In this document: positions 51,325 to 59,322 of the stretch, piece by piece
Numbering within the stretch: the stretch's first letter is position 1
Layout of the letters: each line of letters opens with the position of its first letter
Source: Streptomyces sp. NBC_00510
GTDB lineage: Bacteria > Actinomycetota > Actinomycetes > Streptomycetales > Streptomycetaceae
Direction of reading: 5' to 3'
Length of the DNA: 64,000 bases
NCBI GenBank assembly: GCA_036013505.1
Contig: CP107851.1
Location: 6,098,501-6,162,500 of the forward strand
Notes under the pieces: model-generated
The model's database searches: none
Told to the model about the DNA's origin: nothing
The model's input: the letters and a program-made list of their open reading frames with translations, nothing else
Made by a program: the position numbers and the translations under genes

Positions 51325-52431
51325 CTATGCACCGCTTCGCGGTGCCGCCGTCGAGGCCCGCACCATCAGCTCCGTCCGTACGGTCGCGAGCCCGCCGGGA
51401 GGCGGTGCCTGGCGGCCCATGACCAGGCGGCCGGCGCGGGCGCCCGCCTCCTGCAGCGGTATGCGCACCGTCGTGAGCGCGGGCGCGGCGTCCACGCTGA
51501 AGGGCAGGTCGTCGAAGCCGGCGACCGAGACGTCCTCGGGGGTGCGCAGCCCGCGCTCGCGCAGTGCCGCGCAGACGCCGAGCGCCACCGTGTCGTTGGC
51601 GGCGACGACCGCGGTCAGCCCCGGTTCGCGGCGCAGCAGTTCCAGCGCGGCGTCGTACCCGGAGGAGCGGTCGTAGTAGCCGTGCACGGTGAGGCGGTCG
51701 AGGTCGGCGGGGGAGCCCGCGAGCCCGGCCTCGGCCAGGGCGGCACGGTGGCCCTCCAGGCGGTGCCGGGTGGTGCTGCGCTCCGCGGGGCCCGCGACGT
51801 AGCCGATGGTGCGGTGGCCGAGGGCCAGCAGGTGCTCGGTGAGGCGCTGCGCGCCGCCGCGGTTGTCGAAGGCGACGGTCATCACGGCGTCCGCGGCGGG
51901 GCCGGGCAGTTCGGCGAGTTCCGGCAGGGGCGGGCGGCCGCACAGGACGATCCGGGTGCCGGAGGCGGCGAGCCGGGCGAGGCGGGCGGCGACGGCGGCG
52001 CTGTGCCCGGTGCCTTCCACGGCGCCCCCGGTGAGCACCACGCCCGCGGCACGCTGCCGCTCCAGCAGGGTCAGGTAGTTGAGCTCGGCCTCGGGGGAGC
52101 CCCCGGTGTTGCAGACCACGGCGAGTTTCCCGGCGCCCGCGGGCAGCCCGGGCGGATGCTCGGTGCCGCCGCTGATCTCGCTCTGCACGGCGCTGGCGAT
52201 GAGCCCGAAGAAGGGGTCGGCGACGTCGTTGACGAGTACCCCGACCAGGTCGGAGGTGGCGGCGGCCAGCGCGCGGGCGTGCCCGTTCACGACGTAGTCG
52301 AGGTCGTCGACGGCCCGCAGGACCCGCTCGCGCGTACTGCCCGCGACCGGGTAGTTGCCGTTCAGGACGCGCGACACGGTTGCGGCGGACACTCCGGCGC
52401 GCGCCGCCACGTCGGCCAGGGTCACTGCCAT
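51325..52431 (-). CDS. LacI-family transcriptional regulator
   Basis: 368 aa from the ATG at 52431 (GGAGGAAAC upstream). HTH: VTLADVAARAGVSAATVSRV and LNGNYPVAGSTRERVLRAVD, followed by the ligand-binding fold (LVGVLVNDVADPFFGLIASA, VVLTGGAVEG, FDNRGGAQRLTEHLLALGHR, AVVAANDTVALGVCAALRER). An unusual 15-residue Gly/Pro-rich insertion (SGGTEHPPGLPAGAG) lies in the first subdomain. Divergent from the Gfo/Idh-DUF993-isomerase operon with matching palindromes in between, so it is the probable repressor of that operon. Confidence 0.92.
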   Translation of the reverse strand: MAVTLADVAARAGVSAATVSRVLNGNYPVAGSTRERVLRAVDDLDYVVNGHARALAAATSDLVGVLVNDVADPFFGLIASAVQSEISGGTEHPPGLPAGAGKLAVVCNTGGSPEAELNYLTLLERQRAAGVVLTGGAVEGTGHSAAVAARLARLAASGTRIVLCGRPPLPELAELPGPAADAVMTVAFDNRGGAQRLTEHLLALGHRTIGYVAGPAERSTTRHRLEGHRAALAEAGLAGSPADLDRLTVHGYYDRSSGYDAALELLRREPGLTAVVAANDTVALGVCAALRERGLRTPEDVSVAGFDDLPFSVDAAPALTTVRIPLQEAGARAGRLVMGRQAPPPGGLATVRTELMVRASTAAPRSGA

Positions 52432-52571
52432 CTTGTCTGTTTCCTCCGGGTCGGTCCTCCTCGGGCCGTCCGCCCGTAGCCGCACATGCTCTCACCTCGG
52501 GGGCCGGTGGGGGAGCGGAGTCGCACAGCACCTTGCGCGGGGCGTTCCACCGCCCTGGGGTCACTCTATGG

Positions 52572-52583
52572 GAAAGCGCTTTC
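52572..52583. promoter_or_regulatory. LacI-type operator O1
   Basis: GAAAGCGCTTTC, a perfect 12-bp palindrome 141 nt upstream of the LacI regulator gene, likely autoregulatory. Confidence 0.75.
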
Positions 52584-52994
52584 TGTCGTCATTCGGGAGC
52601 CGCGGGGCGCGGCCGTGGCCGGGGGCCGGGCCCGCTCGCGACCCCGGTCCCGGCTTCTCCGCCGCGCGCGATCCGGTCGCGCCGAAGGCCCCGGCCTGGG
52701 AGGCGTGTTGGCGCTCGGGAGCGGTGGCCGCCGCCGAGCGCCCGTGCGGCGCCCTGCCGCGGACCCTCGCCGAGGGCGCCCCGGGGCATCCGGTGCCCGC
52801 TCGCCTCGCGGCCGCGGGCCCCGGCCCGCCGCGCGGGCCGGGGCGTGTGGGGCCGCCGGGGCGAGGGCTCTCCGGCGGCGGCGGCGTCCCCGCATCCAGG
52901 ACGATGACTCCACGTCAGGCGCCGGGTAGGCGCTTTCTTCCCGAAGTCCCTCCCCTTGTCGAAGGTGTTCGACGGCGGCTAGCGTGACGAAGTG

Positions 52995-53006
52995 GAAAGC
53001 GCTTGC
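52995..53006. promoter_or_regulatory. LacI-type operator O2 at the sugar operon promoter
   Basis: GAAAGCGCTTGC, one change from the palindrome at 52572-52583, located 9 nt after the TAGCGT hexamer, hence over or just after the predicted transcription start of the oxidoreductase operon. Confidence 0.75.
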
Positions 53007-53042
53007 TGTCGCTCGGCGCCCCGCCGGAGAGAGGAACCCCAC

Positions 53043-54200
53043 GTGACACGCAGGACCGTGCGGATCGCCATGAACGGCGTCACCGGCCGTATGGGCTATC
53101 GCCAGCACCTCGTCCGCTCGATCCTCGCCCTGCGCGAGCAGGGCGGGCTCGACCTCGGCGACGGCACCGTGCTGTGGCCTGAGCCCGTCCTCGTCGGCCG
53201 CCGCGAGCACGCGCTGCGCGCCCTCGCCGACCGCCACGGCCTGGACCCCGCCCTGGTCTCCACCGACCTGGACGCCGTGCTCGCCGACCCCGCCACCGAG
53301 ATCTACTTCGACGCCCAGGTCACCGGCGCCCGCGAGGAGGCGATCAGCAAGGCGATCGCCGCCGGCAAGCACATCTACACCGAGAAGCCCACCGCGACCG
53401 GTCTGGACGGAGCGCTGCGGCTGGCCCGCCTGGCCACCGCCGCCGGCGTCCGCCACGGCGTCGTCCAGGACAAGCTCTTCCTCCCCGGCCTGCTCAAGCT
53501 CCGGCGGCTGGTCGACGGCGGCTTCTTCGGGCGGATCCTCTCCGTCCGCGGCGAGTTCGGCTACTGGGTCTTCGAGGGCGACTGGCAGTCCGCCCAGCGC
53601 CCCTCCTGGAACTACCGCGCCGAGGACGGCGGCGGCATCGTCGTCGACATGTTCCCGCACTGGGAGTACGTCCTGCACGAGCTGTTCGGCCGCGTGCTGT
53701 CCGTGCAGGCGCTCGCCACCACGCACGTGCCGCAGCGCTGGGACGAGCAGCACAAGCCCTACGACGCCACGGCCGACGACGCCGCCTACGGGATCTTCGA
53801 GCTCGAGGGCGGCGTGGTCGCCCAGGTCAACTCCTCCTGGGCCGTGCGCGTCAACCGTGACGAGCTGGTGGAGTTCCAGGTCGACGGCACCGAGGGCTCG
53901 GCCGTCGCGGGGCTGCGCAACTGCCGTGCCCAGCACCGCTCCGCCACCCCCAAGCCGGTCTGGAACCCCGACCTGCCCGCCACCGAGGTCTTCCGCGACC
54001 AGTGGCAGCAGGTCCCGGACAACGGCGAGTTCGCCAACGGCTTCAAGGCCCAGTGGGAGCTCTTCCTGCGCCACGTCCACCTCGACGAGCCGTACACCTG
54101 GGACCTGCTGGCCGGTGCCCGCGGTGTCCAGCTCGCGGAACTGGGCCTGAGGTCCTCCGCCGAGGGCCGCCGTCTCGACGTACCGGAGCTGACCCTGTGA
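53043..54200 (+). CDS. Gfo/Idh/MocA-family oxidoreductase
   Basis: 385 aa from the GTG at 53043 (GAGAGGAAC upstream). N-terminal Rossmann domain with a variant nucleotide loop (IAMNGVTGRMGYRQHLVRSI, residues 7-26), the EKP motif GKHIYTEKPTATGLDGALRL (Lys typical of the catalytic centre) and GVVQDKLFLPGLLKLRRLVD. The C-terminal beta-sheet domain has GGGIVVDMFPHWEYVLHELF with the active-site His. Probably NAD(P)-dependent oxidation of a sugar or inositol-like compound; substrate unknown. First gene of a three-gene operon; its stop overlaps the next start (GTGA). Confidence 0.92.
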   Translation: MTRRTVRIAMNGVTGRMGYRQHLVRSILALREQGGLDLGDGTVLWPEPVLVGRREHALRALADRHGLDPALVSTDLDAVLADPATEIYFDAQVTGAREEAISKAIAAGKHIYTEKPTATGLDGALRLARLATAAGVRHGVVQDKLFLPGLLKLRRLVDGGFFGRILSVRGEFGYWVFEGDWQSAQRPSWNYRAEDGGGIVVDMFPHWEYVLHELFGRVLSVQALATTHVPQRWDEQHKPYDATADDAAYGIFELEGGVVAQVNSSWAVRVNRDELVEFQVDGTEGSAVAGLRNCRAQHRSATPKPVWNPDLPATEVFRDQWQQVPDNGEFANGFKAQWELFLRHVHLDEPYTWDLLAGARGVQLAELGLRSSAEGRRLDVPELTL

Positions 54201-55387
54201 CCGTGACGCTCCTTCACCTCCCCACCGAGGCGGGCGAGCTGTACGCCTACCGGCCGCGCACCGAGCCCGCGGCCCACGCCGGGACCCCCGCGACGGCGGA
54301 CGAGCCGCGCAGCCGCGTCGTCTATGCGGCGGCCCACGTCGTCGCCGACCCCTTCCGCACCGCGGCCGACCGGCCCGCCGCGCTGGACTGGGAGGCCACG
54401 CTGGCCTTCCGCCGTCACCTGTGGTCGCACGGACTCGGCGTCGCCGAGGCCATGGACACCGCACAGCGCGGCATGGGCCTGGACTGGGCCGGGGCCGCCG
54501 AACTGATCCGCCGCTCCTCGGCCGAGGCCCGTGCCGAGGGCGGCCGTATCGCCTGCGGCGTGGGCACCGACCAGCTGGCACCGACCGAGTTCGGCCACCC
54601 CTACGGCCTCACGGAGATCCGGGCCGCCTACGAGGAGCAGTTCGCCGTCGTCGAGGACGCGGGCTCGCGGGCCGTCCTCATGGCCTCCCGCGCGCTGGCC
54701 GCCGTCGCCAAGGGCCCCGACGACTACCTGGAGGTCTACGGCCACCTCCTGCGCCAGGCCGCCGGGCCCGTCGTGCTGCACTGGCTGGGCCCGATGTTCG
54801 ACCCCGCACTGGAGGGTTACTGGGGCAGCACGGACCTGGACGCGGCCACGAACACCTTCCTCGAGGTGGTCGCCGCCCACCCCGGCAAGGTCGACGGCGT
54901 CAAGATCTCCCTGCTCGACGCCGGGCGCGAGGTCGAACTGCGCCGCCGCCTCCCCGACGGCGTGCGCTGCTACACCGGCGACGACTTCCACTATCCCGAG
55001 CTGATCGCCGGTGACGACCGGGGCTTCAGCCACGCCCTGCTCGGCGTCTTCGATCCGCTCGCGCCGCTGGCCGCCCGGGCCGTGCGCCTGCTGGACGACG
55101 GCGACCCCGGTGGCACCACGGGCTTCCGGGCGCTGCTCGACCCCACCGTCGAGCTGTCCCGCCACCTCTTCGGCGCCCCGACCCGCCACTACAAGACGGG
55201 TGTCGTCCTCCTCGCCTGGCTGGCCGGCCACCAGTCGCACTTCACGATGGTCGGTGGTCTCCACTCGGCGCGCTCCCTCCCCCATCTGGCCCGCGCCTAC
55301 GAACTGGCCGACCGGATCGGACTGTTCCCCGACCCGGCGCTCGCCGCGTCCCGTATGAGCGGGCTTCTCTCCGTGTACGGAGTGTGA
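54197..55387 (+). CDS. DUF993 protein, dihydrodipicolinate synthase-like TIM barrel
   Basis: 396 aa. Conserved blocks EATLAFRRHLWSHGLGVAEA, CGVGTDQLAPTEFGHPYGLT, GPVVLHWLGPMFDPALEGYW, KVDGVKISLLDAGREVELRR (Lys in DGVKIS at the Schiff-base position of DHDPS-type enzymes), CYTGDDFHYPELIAGDDRGF. The family (DUF993) is related to DHDPS/NAL-type aldolases but has no established reaction that I know of. Coupled by GTGA overlaps to the oxidoreductase before it and the isomerase after it. Confidence 0.87.
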   Translation: MTVTLLHLPTEAGELYAYRPRTEPAAHAGTPATADEPRSRVVYAAAHVVADPFRTAADRPAALDWEATLAFRRHLWSHGLGVAEAMDTAQRGMGLDWAGAAELIRRSSAEARAEGGRIACGVGTDQLAPTEFGHPYGLTEIRAAYEEQFAVVEDAGSRAVLMASRALAAVAKGPDDYLEVYGHLLRQAAGPVVLHWLGPMFDPALEGYWGSTDLDAATNTFLEVVAAHPGKVDGVKISLLDAGREVELRRRLPDGVRCYTGDDFHYPELIAGDDRGFSHALLGVFDPLAPLAARAVRLLDDGDPGGTTGFRALLDPTVELSRHLFGAPTRHYKTGVVLLAWLAGHQSHFTMVGGLHSARSLPHLARAYELADRIGLFPDPALAASRMSGLLSVYGV

Positions 55388-56241
55388 CATTGCGTACTGA
55401 CAACCGGGCCTCCGGCGACCTCGCCCGGCTCAGCATCAACCAGGAGACCGTGCGGCAACTGCCCCTCCCCGAGCTGGTCGAGGGGCTGGTGACGCTCGGT
55501 GTCCCCGGCGTCGGACTGTGGCGCGGGCCGGTCCGGGAGTACGGCGTCGAGGCGACCGCGAAGCTGGTGCGCGAAGCCGGGCTCACGGTCACCACGCTCT
55601 GCCGCGGGGGCTTCTTCACCGCCTCCGACCCGGACGAGCGCGCCGCAGCGCTGGCCGACAACCGGGCGGCCCTGGACGAGGCGGCGGCCCTGGGCACCGG
55701 CACCCTCGTCCTGGTCTCCGGCGGGCTCCCGGCCGGGGACCGCGACATCGCCGGCGCCCGTGAACGCGTCGCCGACGCGGTCGCCGAGCTCGCCCCGTAC
55801 GCTCGGGAACGCGGAGTGCGCCTGGCGATCGAGCCGCTGCACCCGATGTACGCCTCCGACCGCTGTGTCGTGTCGACCCTCGCCCAGGCCCTGGACATCG
55901 CCGAGCGCTTCCCCGCGGAGCAGGTCGGCGTCGTCGTGGACACCTACCACCTGTGGTGGGACGACCGGGCGGCCGAGGGCATCGCCCGGGCCGGCGCCGG
56001 CGGACGGATCGCCTCGTTCCAGCTCGCCGACTGGGTCACCCCGCTCCCCGAGGGCGTGCTCCTGGGCCGAGGCCAGCTCGGCGACGGCTGTGTCGACCTG
56101 CGCGGGTTCCGCGAGCGGGTGGACGCGGCCGGCTACGCGGGAGCCGTCGAGGTGGAGATCTTCAACGCCGCGCTGTGGGCGCGCGACGGGGCCGAGGTGC
56201 TGGCCGAGACGGCCGGCAGGTACCGCCGGCACGTGCTCTGA
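55384..56241 (+). CDS. Sugar phosphate isomerase/epimerase-like TIM barrel protein
   Basis: 285 aa. Xylose-isomerase-like fold: LSINQETVRQLPLPELVEGL, GVPGVGLWRGPVREYG, TTLCRGGFFTASDPDERAAA, GVRLAIEPLHPMYASDRCVV (metal-ligand Glu in IEPLHP), VGVVVDTYHLWWD, IASFQLADWVTPLPEGVLLG, AVEVEIFNAALWA. It is similar in kind to inosose isomerase/dehydratase-type proteins. Third gene of the operon (4-nt overlap). The next visible structure is the terminator at 56404-56432. Confidence 0.88.
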   Translation: MTLRTDNRASGDLARLSINQETVRQLPLPELVEGLVTLGVPGVGLWRGPVREYGVEATAKLVREAGLTVTTLCRGGFFTASDPDERAAALADNRAALDEAAALGTGTLVLVSGGLPAGDRDIAGARERVADAVAELAPYARERGVRLAIEPLHPMYASDRCVVSTLAQALDIAERFPAEQVGVVVDTYHLWWDDRAAEGIARAGAGGRIASFQLADWVTPLPEGVLLGRGQLGDGCVDLRGFRERVDAAGYAGAVEVEIFNAALWARDGAEVLAETAGRYRRHVL

Positions 56242-56271
56242 GAAATCTCTGAAAATTTCTTCCGGAAGCCG

Positions 56272-56300
56272 TGCAACCATCCCTGGGGCCGGTGTGTCTA
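56272..56300 (+). promoter_or_regulatory. ECF-like promoter without an obvious gene
   Basis: TGCAACC (56272-56278), 17 nt, GTCTA (56296-56300), the AAC...GTC pattern typical of SigE-like extracytoplasmic sigma factors in Streptomyces. It begins 31 nt after the isomerase stop and runs toward the terminator at 56404-56432. The only frames in between are short and weak. The rest of the 247-nt gap (56242-56488) holds nothing else recognisable. Confidence 0.45.
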
Positions 56301-56403
56301 CGTAGCGTCAAGACCCAGAGGGGGGCCTCACAAGGGTCTTGAGTGGGGGAGAGCGCGGCACCCGGAGGGGGCTCGGGGTCTCGCGCAGAGGGAGGGGAAC
56401 GCC

Positions 56404-56432
56404 AAAGGGGTCCGGCTCAGCCGGACCCCTTT
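56404..56432. terminator. Bidirectional intrinsic terminator
   Basis: AAAGGGGTCCGGC and its perfect 13-bp complement around a TCA loop, with A/T ends. It closes the plus-strand operon (or the short transcript at 56306) and the minus-strand rbs/DUF937 operon. Confidence 0.9.
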
Positions 56433-56488
56433 CGCCATGTCCGACAAGCCCACTCGCCCACTCGCCCGGTCCACCGGTCCGCCGCGGT

Positions 56489-56932
56489 TCAGCGTTTCTC
56501 GCGGGCCCGCCGGGCCAGCACGGACGCCATCACGGGGATCAGCGTCTGCAGCGCCGCCGTGACCGCCTCGACCGGGAGGCCGGTCCGCTTGGCCACCGCC
56601 CGCGCCGCCGGGGCGGCCACCTTGGCCAGGACGGCCGCCAGCACCCCACGGCCCGGTTCCGGTCCCGTACCGCCCTGCACCCCGGCGAAGCCGACGGCGG
56701 CCGCGGGCAGCGGCTCGGGCTCGTTCGCGGCCTGCTCCATGGCCTGGCACAGCTCCGCGGTGCCGCCGGGCGTCACCGCGTCGTCGGTCAGCACCCCCGT
56801 GATCGAGGCCACCGCGCTCCCCACGACCCGCTGCGCCTGTCCGGCGTCGGTCCCGAGCAGCTCGGTGATCTCCCGGAGCCGGTCGTCCCCCAGCTCCTCC
56901 AGCACCTCGTCCTTCAGCGGTCGGTCGCTCAT
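56489..56932 (-). CDS. DUF937 domain protein
   Basis: 147 aa from the ATG at 56932. Features of DUF937: LEELGDDRLREITELLGTDA, GQAQRVVGSAVASITGVL at the N-terminus and a C-terminal AVAKRTGLPVEAVTAALQTL with hydrophobic LIPVMASVLARR. Function unknown; not membrane-spanning in an obvious way. A TAGCGT hexamer (56945-56940) lies 7 nt before the ATG, so it may have its own leaderless promoter although it follows rbsD by 64 nt. Confidence 0.85.
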   Translation of the reverse strand: MSDRPLKDEVLEELGDDRLREITELLGTDAGQAQRVVGSAVASITGVLTDDAVTPGGTAELCQAMEQAANEPEPLPAAAVGFAGVQGGTGPEPGRGVLAAVLAKVAAPAARAVAKRTGLPVEAVTAALQTLIPVMASVLARRAREKR

Positions 56933-56996
56933 GGTCGGGACGCTACGCGCGAATCGCCCGCCCGGCCCGCCGACCGCAGCCGGACGGATGTACGCG

Positions 56997-57386
56997 CTAG
57001 AAGGGCACGCCGCAGCGCAGGATGACGTTGGCGTACGGCCGGGACTCGCCGGTGCGGACGACCAGGCGGGCCTGCCGGGTGCGGGCCTTGAACTCCTCGT
57101 GCGGCACCAGTTCCAGGTCCGGGAAGGCACCGTCGAGCTGGGCGGTCACCTCGGGATTGTGCTCGCGGACCTCCTTGGCCGCGATCGCCCCCTCCACCAC
57201 GAGCTCCTCCAGCAGGCCGTCGAGGACCTCGGAGAAGGACGGGGTGCCGGCCCGGAAGGCGAGGTCGACGACGATCGGCCCGGGAGGGATCGGGAGCCCC
57301 GCGTCGCAGACCACGACCAGGTCGGTGTGGCCCAGCACGGCGAGTGCGCCCGCGAGATGGCGGTTGAGGATTCCGGACTTCTTCAC
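56997..57386 (-). CDS. rbsD: D-ribose pyranase
   Basis: 129 aa from a GTG at 57386 overlapping the rbsK stop (GTGA). The RbsD signature KKSGILNRHLAGALAVLGHT (catalytic His region), VVVCDAGLPIPPGPIVVDLA and the C-terminal GESRPYANVILRCGVPF are complete. It interconverts beta-pyranose and beta-furanose ribose for the kinase. Last ribose gene of the operon. Confidence 0.95.
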   Translation of the reverse strand: MKKSGILNRHLAGALAVLGHTDLVVVCDAGLPIPPGPIVVDLAFRAGTPSFSEVLDGLLEELVVEGAIAAKEVREHNPEVTAQLDGAFPDLELVPHEEFKARTRQARLVVRTGESRPYANVILRCGVPF

Positions 57387-58285
57387 AGCTGACCCACTTC
57401 TTCGAGGGTGGGGAAGGATTCCTGCGCACCCGGCTTCGTGACGGCGGCGGCGCCCACCCGCACCGCGAACCGCACGGCGGTCACCAGGTCGTCGCCCGCG
57501 CCGAGCCGCCAGGCCAGCGCCCCCGTGAAGGAGTCGCCGGCGCCGGTGGTGTCGACGGCCGCCACCCGCGGGCTCGGTATGCGCACGGTGCCGTCCGGCG
57601 TCGCGGCGAGCGCGCCCGCCCCACCGAGCGTGACGACCACCGAGCGCGGGCCGAGGGCGAGCAGCCCCGCCGCCCACGCCTCGGGGGTCTCCCCGGCGTC
57701 CGGGCCCAGCAGGACACGGGCCTCGTGCTCGTTGACCACGAGCGGGTCGCAGCCGGCGAGCACCTCCCGGGGCAGTGCCGCGGGCGGCGAGGGGTTCAGT
57801 ACGACCCGCGTCCCGGCCGCCGTGGCCGTCGCCACGGCGGCGGCCACGGACTCCAGGGGGATCTCCAGTTGCAGCGAGATCACCCGGGCGGCGGCCAGCA
57901 GCTCGCGCGCCCCGGTCACGTCCGCCGCGGTGAGCCGGGCGTTGGCGCCCGGCGACACCACGATGCTGTTGTCACCCGAGGGGTCCACGGTGATCAGCGC
58001 GACCCCCGTGGGGGTGTCGCCGCCGAGGACGCCGGTGGTGTCGACGCCGGCCGATCTCAGCGAGCCGGTGAGCAGCCGCCCGTGGGCGTCGTCGCCGACC
58101 CGCGCGAGGAGCGCCGTGCGCGCGCCCAGGCGGGCGGCGGCGACGGCCTGGTTGGCCCCCTTGCCACCCGGGTGGGTGGCGAGGTCCGAGCCGAGGACCG
58201 TCTCGCCGGCCGCCGGGCGGCGGTCGACATGGATCACCAGGTCGGCGTTGGCCGACCCTACGACCAGCAGGTCGTAGCCGTGCAT
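57383..58285 (-). CDS. rbsK: Ribokinase
   Basis: 300 aa; GAAGGGAAC upstream. PfkB family: LLVVGSANADLVIHVDRRPA start, GGKGANQAVAAARLGARTAL (N-terminal signature), VVLNPSPPAALPREVLAGC, VVTLGGAGALAATPDG, VAAVDTTGAGDSFTGALAWR with the catalytic Asp in the GAGD motif. Phosphorylates D-ribose to ribose-5-phosphate in the cytoplasm. Coupled to rbsD. Confidence 0.95.
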   Translation of the reverse strand: MHGYDLLVVGSANADLVIHVDRRPAAGETVLGSDLATHPGGKGANQAVAAARLGARTALLARVGDDAHGRLLTGSLRSAGVDTTGVLGGDTPTGVALITVDPSGDNSIVVSPGANARLTAADVTGARELLAAARVISLQLEIPLESVAAAVATATAAGTRVVLNPSPPAALPREVLAGCDPLVVNEHEARVLLGPDAGETPEAWAAGLLALGPRSVVVTLGGAGALAATPDGTVRIPSPRVAAVDTTGAGDSFTGALAWRLGAGDDLVTAVRFAVRVGAAAVTKPGAQESFPTLEEVGQL

Positions 58286-58328
58286 CTGCGTGTTCCCTTC
58301 GGGGGTCCTGCCGTACCGGTGCGGTCTG

Positions 58329-59261
58329 TCAGGAGGAGAAGTCGGCGACGTTCTTCTCGGTGACGACCTTGACCGGAACCTTCACCAGGCTGCCGAGCTT
58401 CTCGCCCTTGGCGGCCTTCACCGCGTTCTGCACGGCCAGCTTGCCGAGCTCCTTCGGCTGCTGTGCCACGGACGCGGTCAGGGTGCCGGCCTTGACCGCG
58501 GTGAGGCCGTCGGGGGTGCCGTCGAAGCCGACGACCTTGACCGACTTGCCGGCCTTGTCGCCGAGCGCCTTGATCGCGCCGAGGGCCATCTCGTCGTTCT
58601 GGGCGAAGACGCCGGTGACGTCGGAGTGGGCCTGCAGCAGGTTGGTCATGACGTCCAGGCCCTTGGTGCGGTCGAAGTCGGCGGCCTGCTGGGCCACGAC
58701 CTTGATGCCCGGGTAGGCCTTGATGCCCTCGTTGAAGCCCTGGCCGCGCTCGTTGGCCGCGGAGGTGCCGGCGGTGCCCTGGAGGACGACGACGGTGCCC
58801 TTGCCGCCCAGCGAATCGGCCAGGGTCTTGGCGGCGAGCCGGCCGCCCTCGACGTTGTCGGAGGCGACGGTGGTGGCGAGCTCGGCCTTGTTGACGCCGC
58901 GGTCGGCCGCGACGACGGGGATGCCGGCCTTGTTGGCGGCCTTCACCGAGGGACCGGCCGCGTCGGAGTCGACCGGGTTGACGATGATCGACTTCACGTT
59001 CTGGCTGGTGAAGTTCTGCAGCTGGTTGGCCTGCTGCGACGCGTCGTTCTGCGCGTCGGTGACGGTCAGGTCGACGCCCTCCTTCTTCGCCTCGGCCTGC
59101 GCGCCCTCCTTCAGCTGCACGAAGAACGGGTTGTTGAGGGTGGAGACCGACAGGCCCACCTTCACGTCGGAGGACGAGCCGGAGCCGGAGTTGCAGGCGG
59201 TCGCGGTGAGCGCCAGGGCGGCGACGGCGACGGTGGTGGCGGAGATGAGCTTGGTGCGCAT
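58329..59261 (-). CDS. rbsB: D-ribose ABC transporter substrate-binding lipoprotein
   Basis: 310 aa with AAGGAACC upstream. Lipoprotein signal VAVAALALTATAC ends in the lipobox (TATAC, Cys 23). RbsB-type periplasmic-binding fold: VKVGLSVSTLNNPFFVQLKE, VTDAQNDASQQANQLQNFTS, KSIIVNPVDSDAAGPSVKAA, VVAADRGVNKAEL, GVFAQNDEMALGAIKALGDK, KVVGFDGTPDGLTAVKAG. It binds ribose (or a related sugar) at the cell surface. Confidence 0.94.
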   Translation of the reverse strand: MRTKLISATTVAVAALALTATACNSGSGSSSDVKVGLSVSTLNNPFFVQLKEGAQAEAKKEGVDLTVTDAQNDASQQANQLQNFTSQNVKSIIVNPVDSDAAGPSVKAANKAGIPVVAADRGVNKAELATTVASDNVEGGRLAAKTLADSLGGKGTVVVLQGTAGTSAANERGQGFNEGIKAYPGIKVVAQQAADFDRTKGLDVMTNLLQAHSDVTGVFAQNDEMALGAIKALGDKAGKSVKVVGFDGTPDGLTAVKAGTLTASVAQQPKELGKLAVQNAVKAAKGEKLGSLVKVPVKVVTEKNVADFSS

Positions 59262-59322
59262 GGTGGTTCCTTGCTGGTGCGGTGCGGAGAAGAAGTGGGG
59301 GTCTGTGGTGCGCGCGGCGCGG

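Larger units (their letters stand above)
52432..53042. promoter_or_regulatory. Divergent control region between LacI gene and sugar operon
   Basis: 611 nt. Near the operon: TTGTCG (52956-52961), 18 nt, TAGCGT (52980-52985), a good HrdB-type promoter, then operator-like GAAAGCGCTTGC (52995-53006) over the predicted start site. Near the LacI gene: a perfect palindrome GAAAGCGCTTTC (52572-52583). A half site GCGCTTTC is at 52930-52937. The middle (52590-52900) is very GC-rich and contains only frames I consider spurious. Confidence 0.7.

Noticed and set aside
52566..52930. Overlapping frames in the GC-rich stretch between the LacI gene and the oxidoreductase operon
   Set aside because: Arg/Pro/Ala-rich in every frame, no start signal, and the region carries the operators of the flanking genes.
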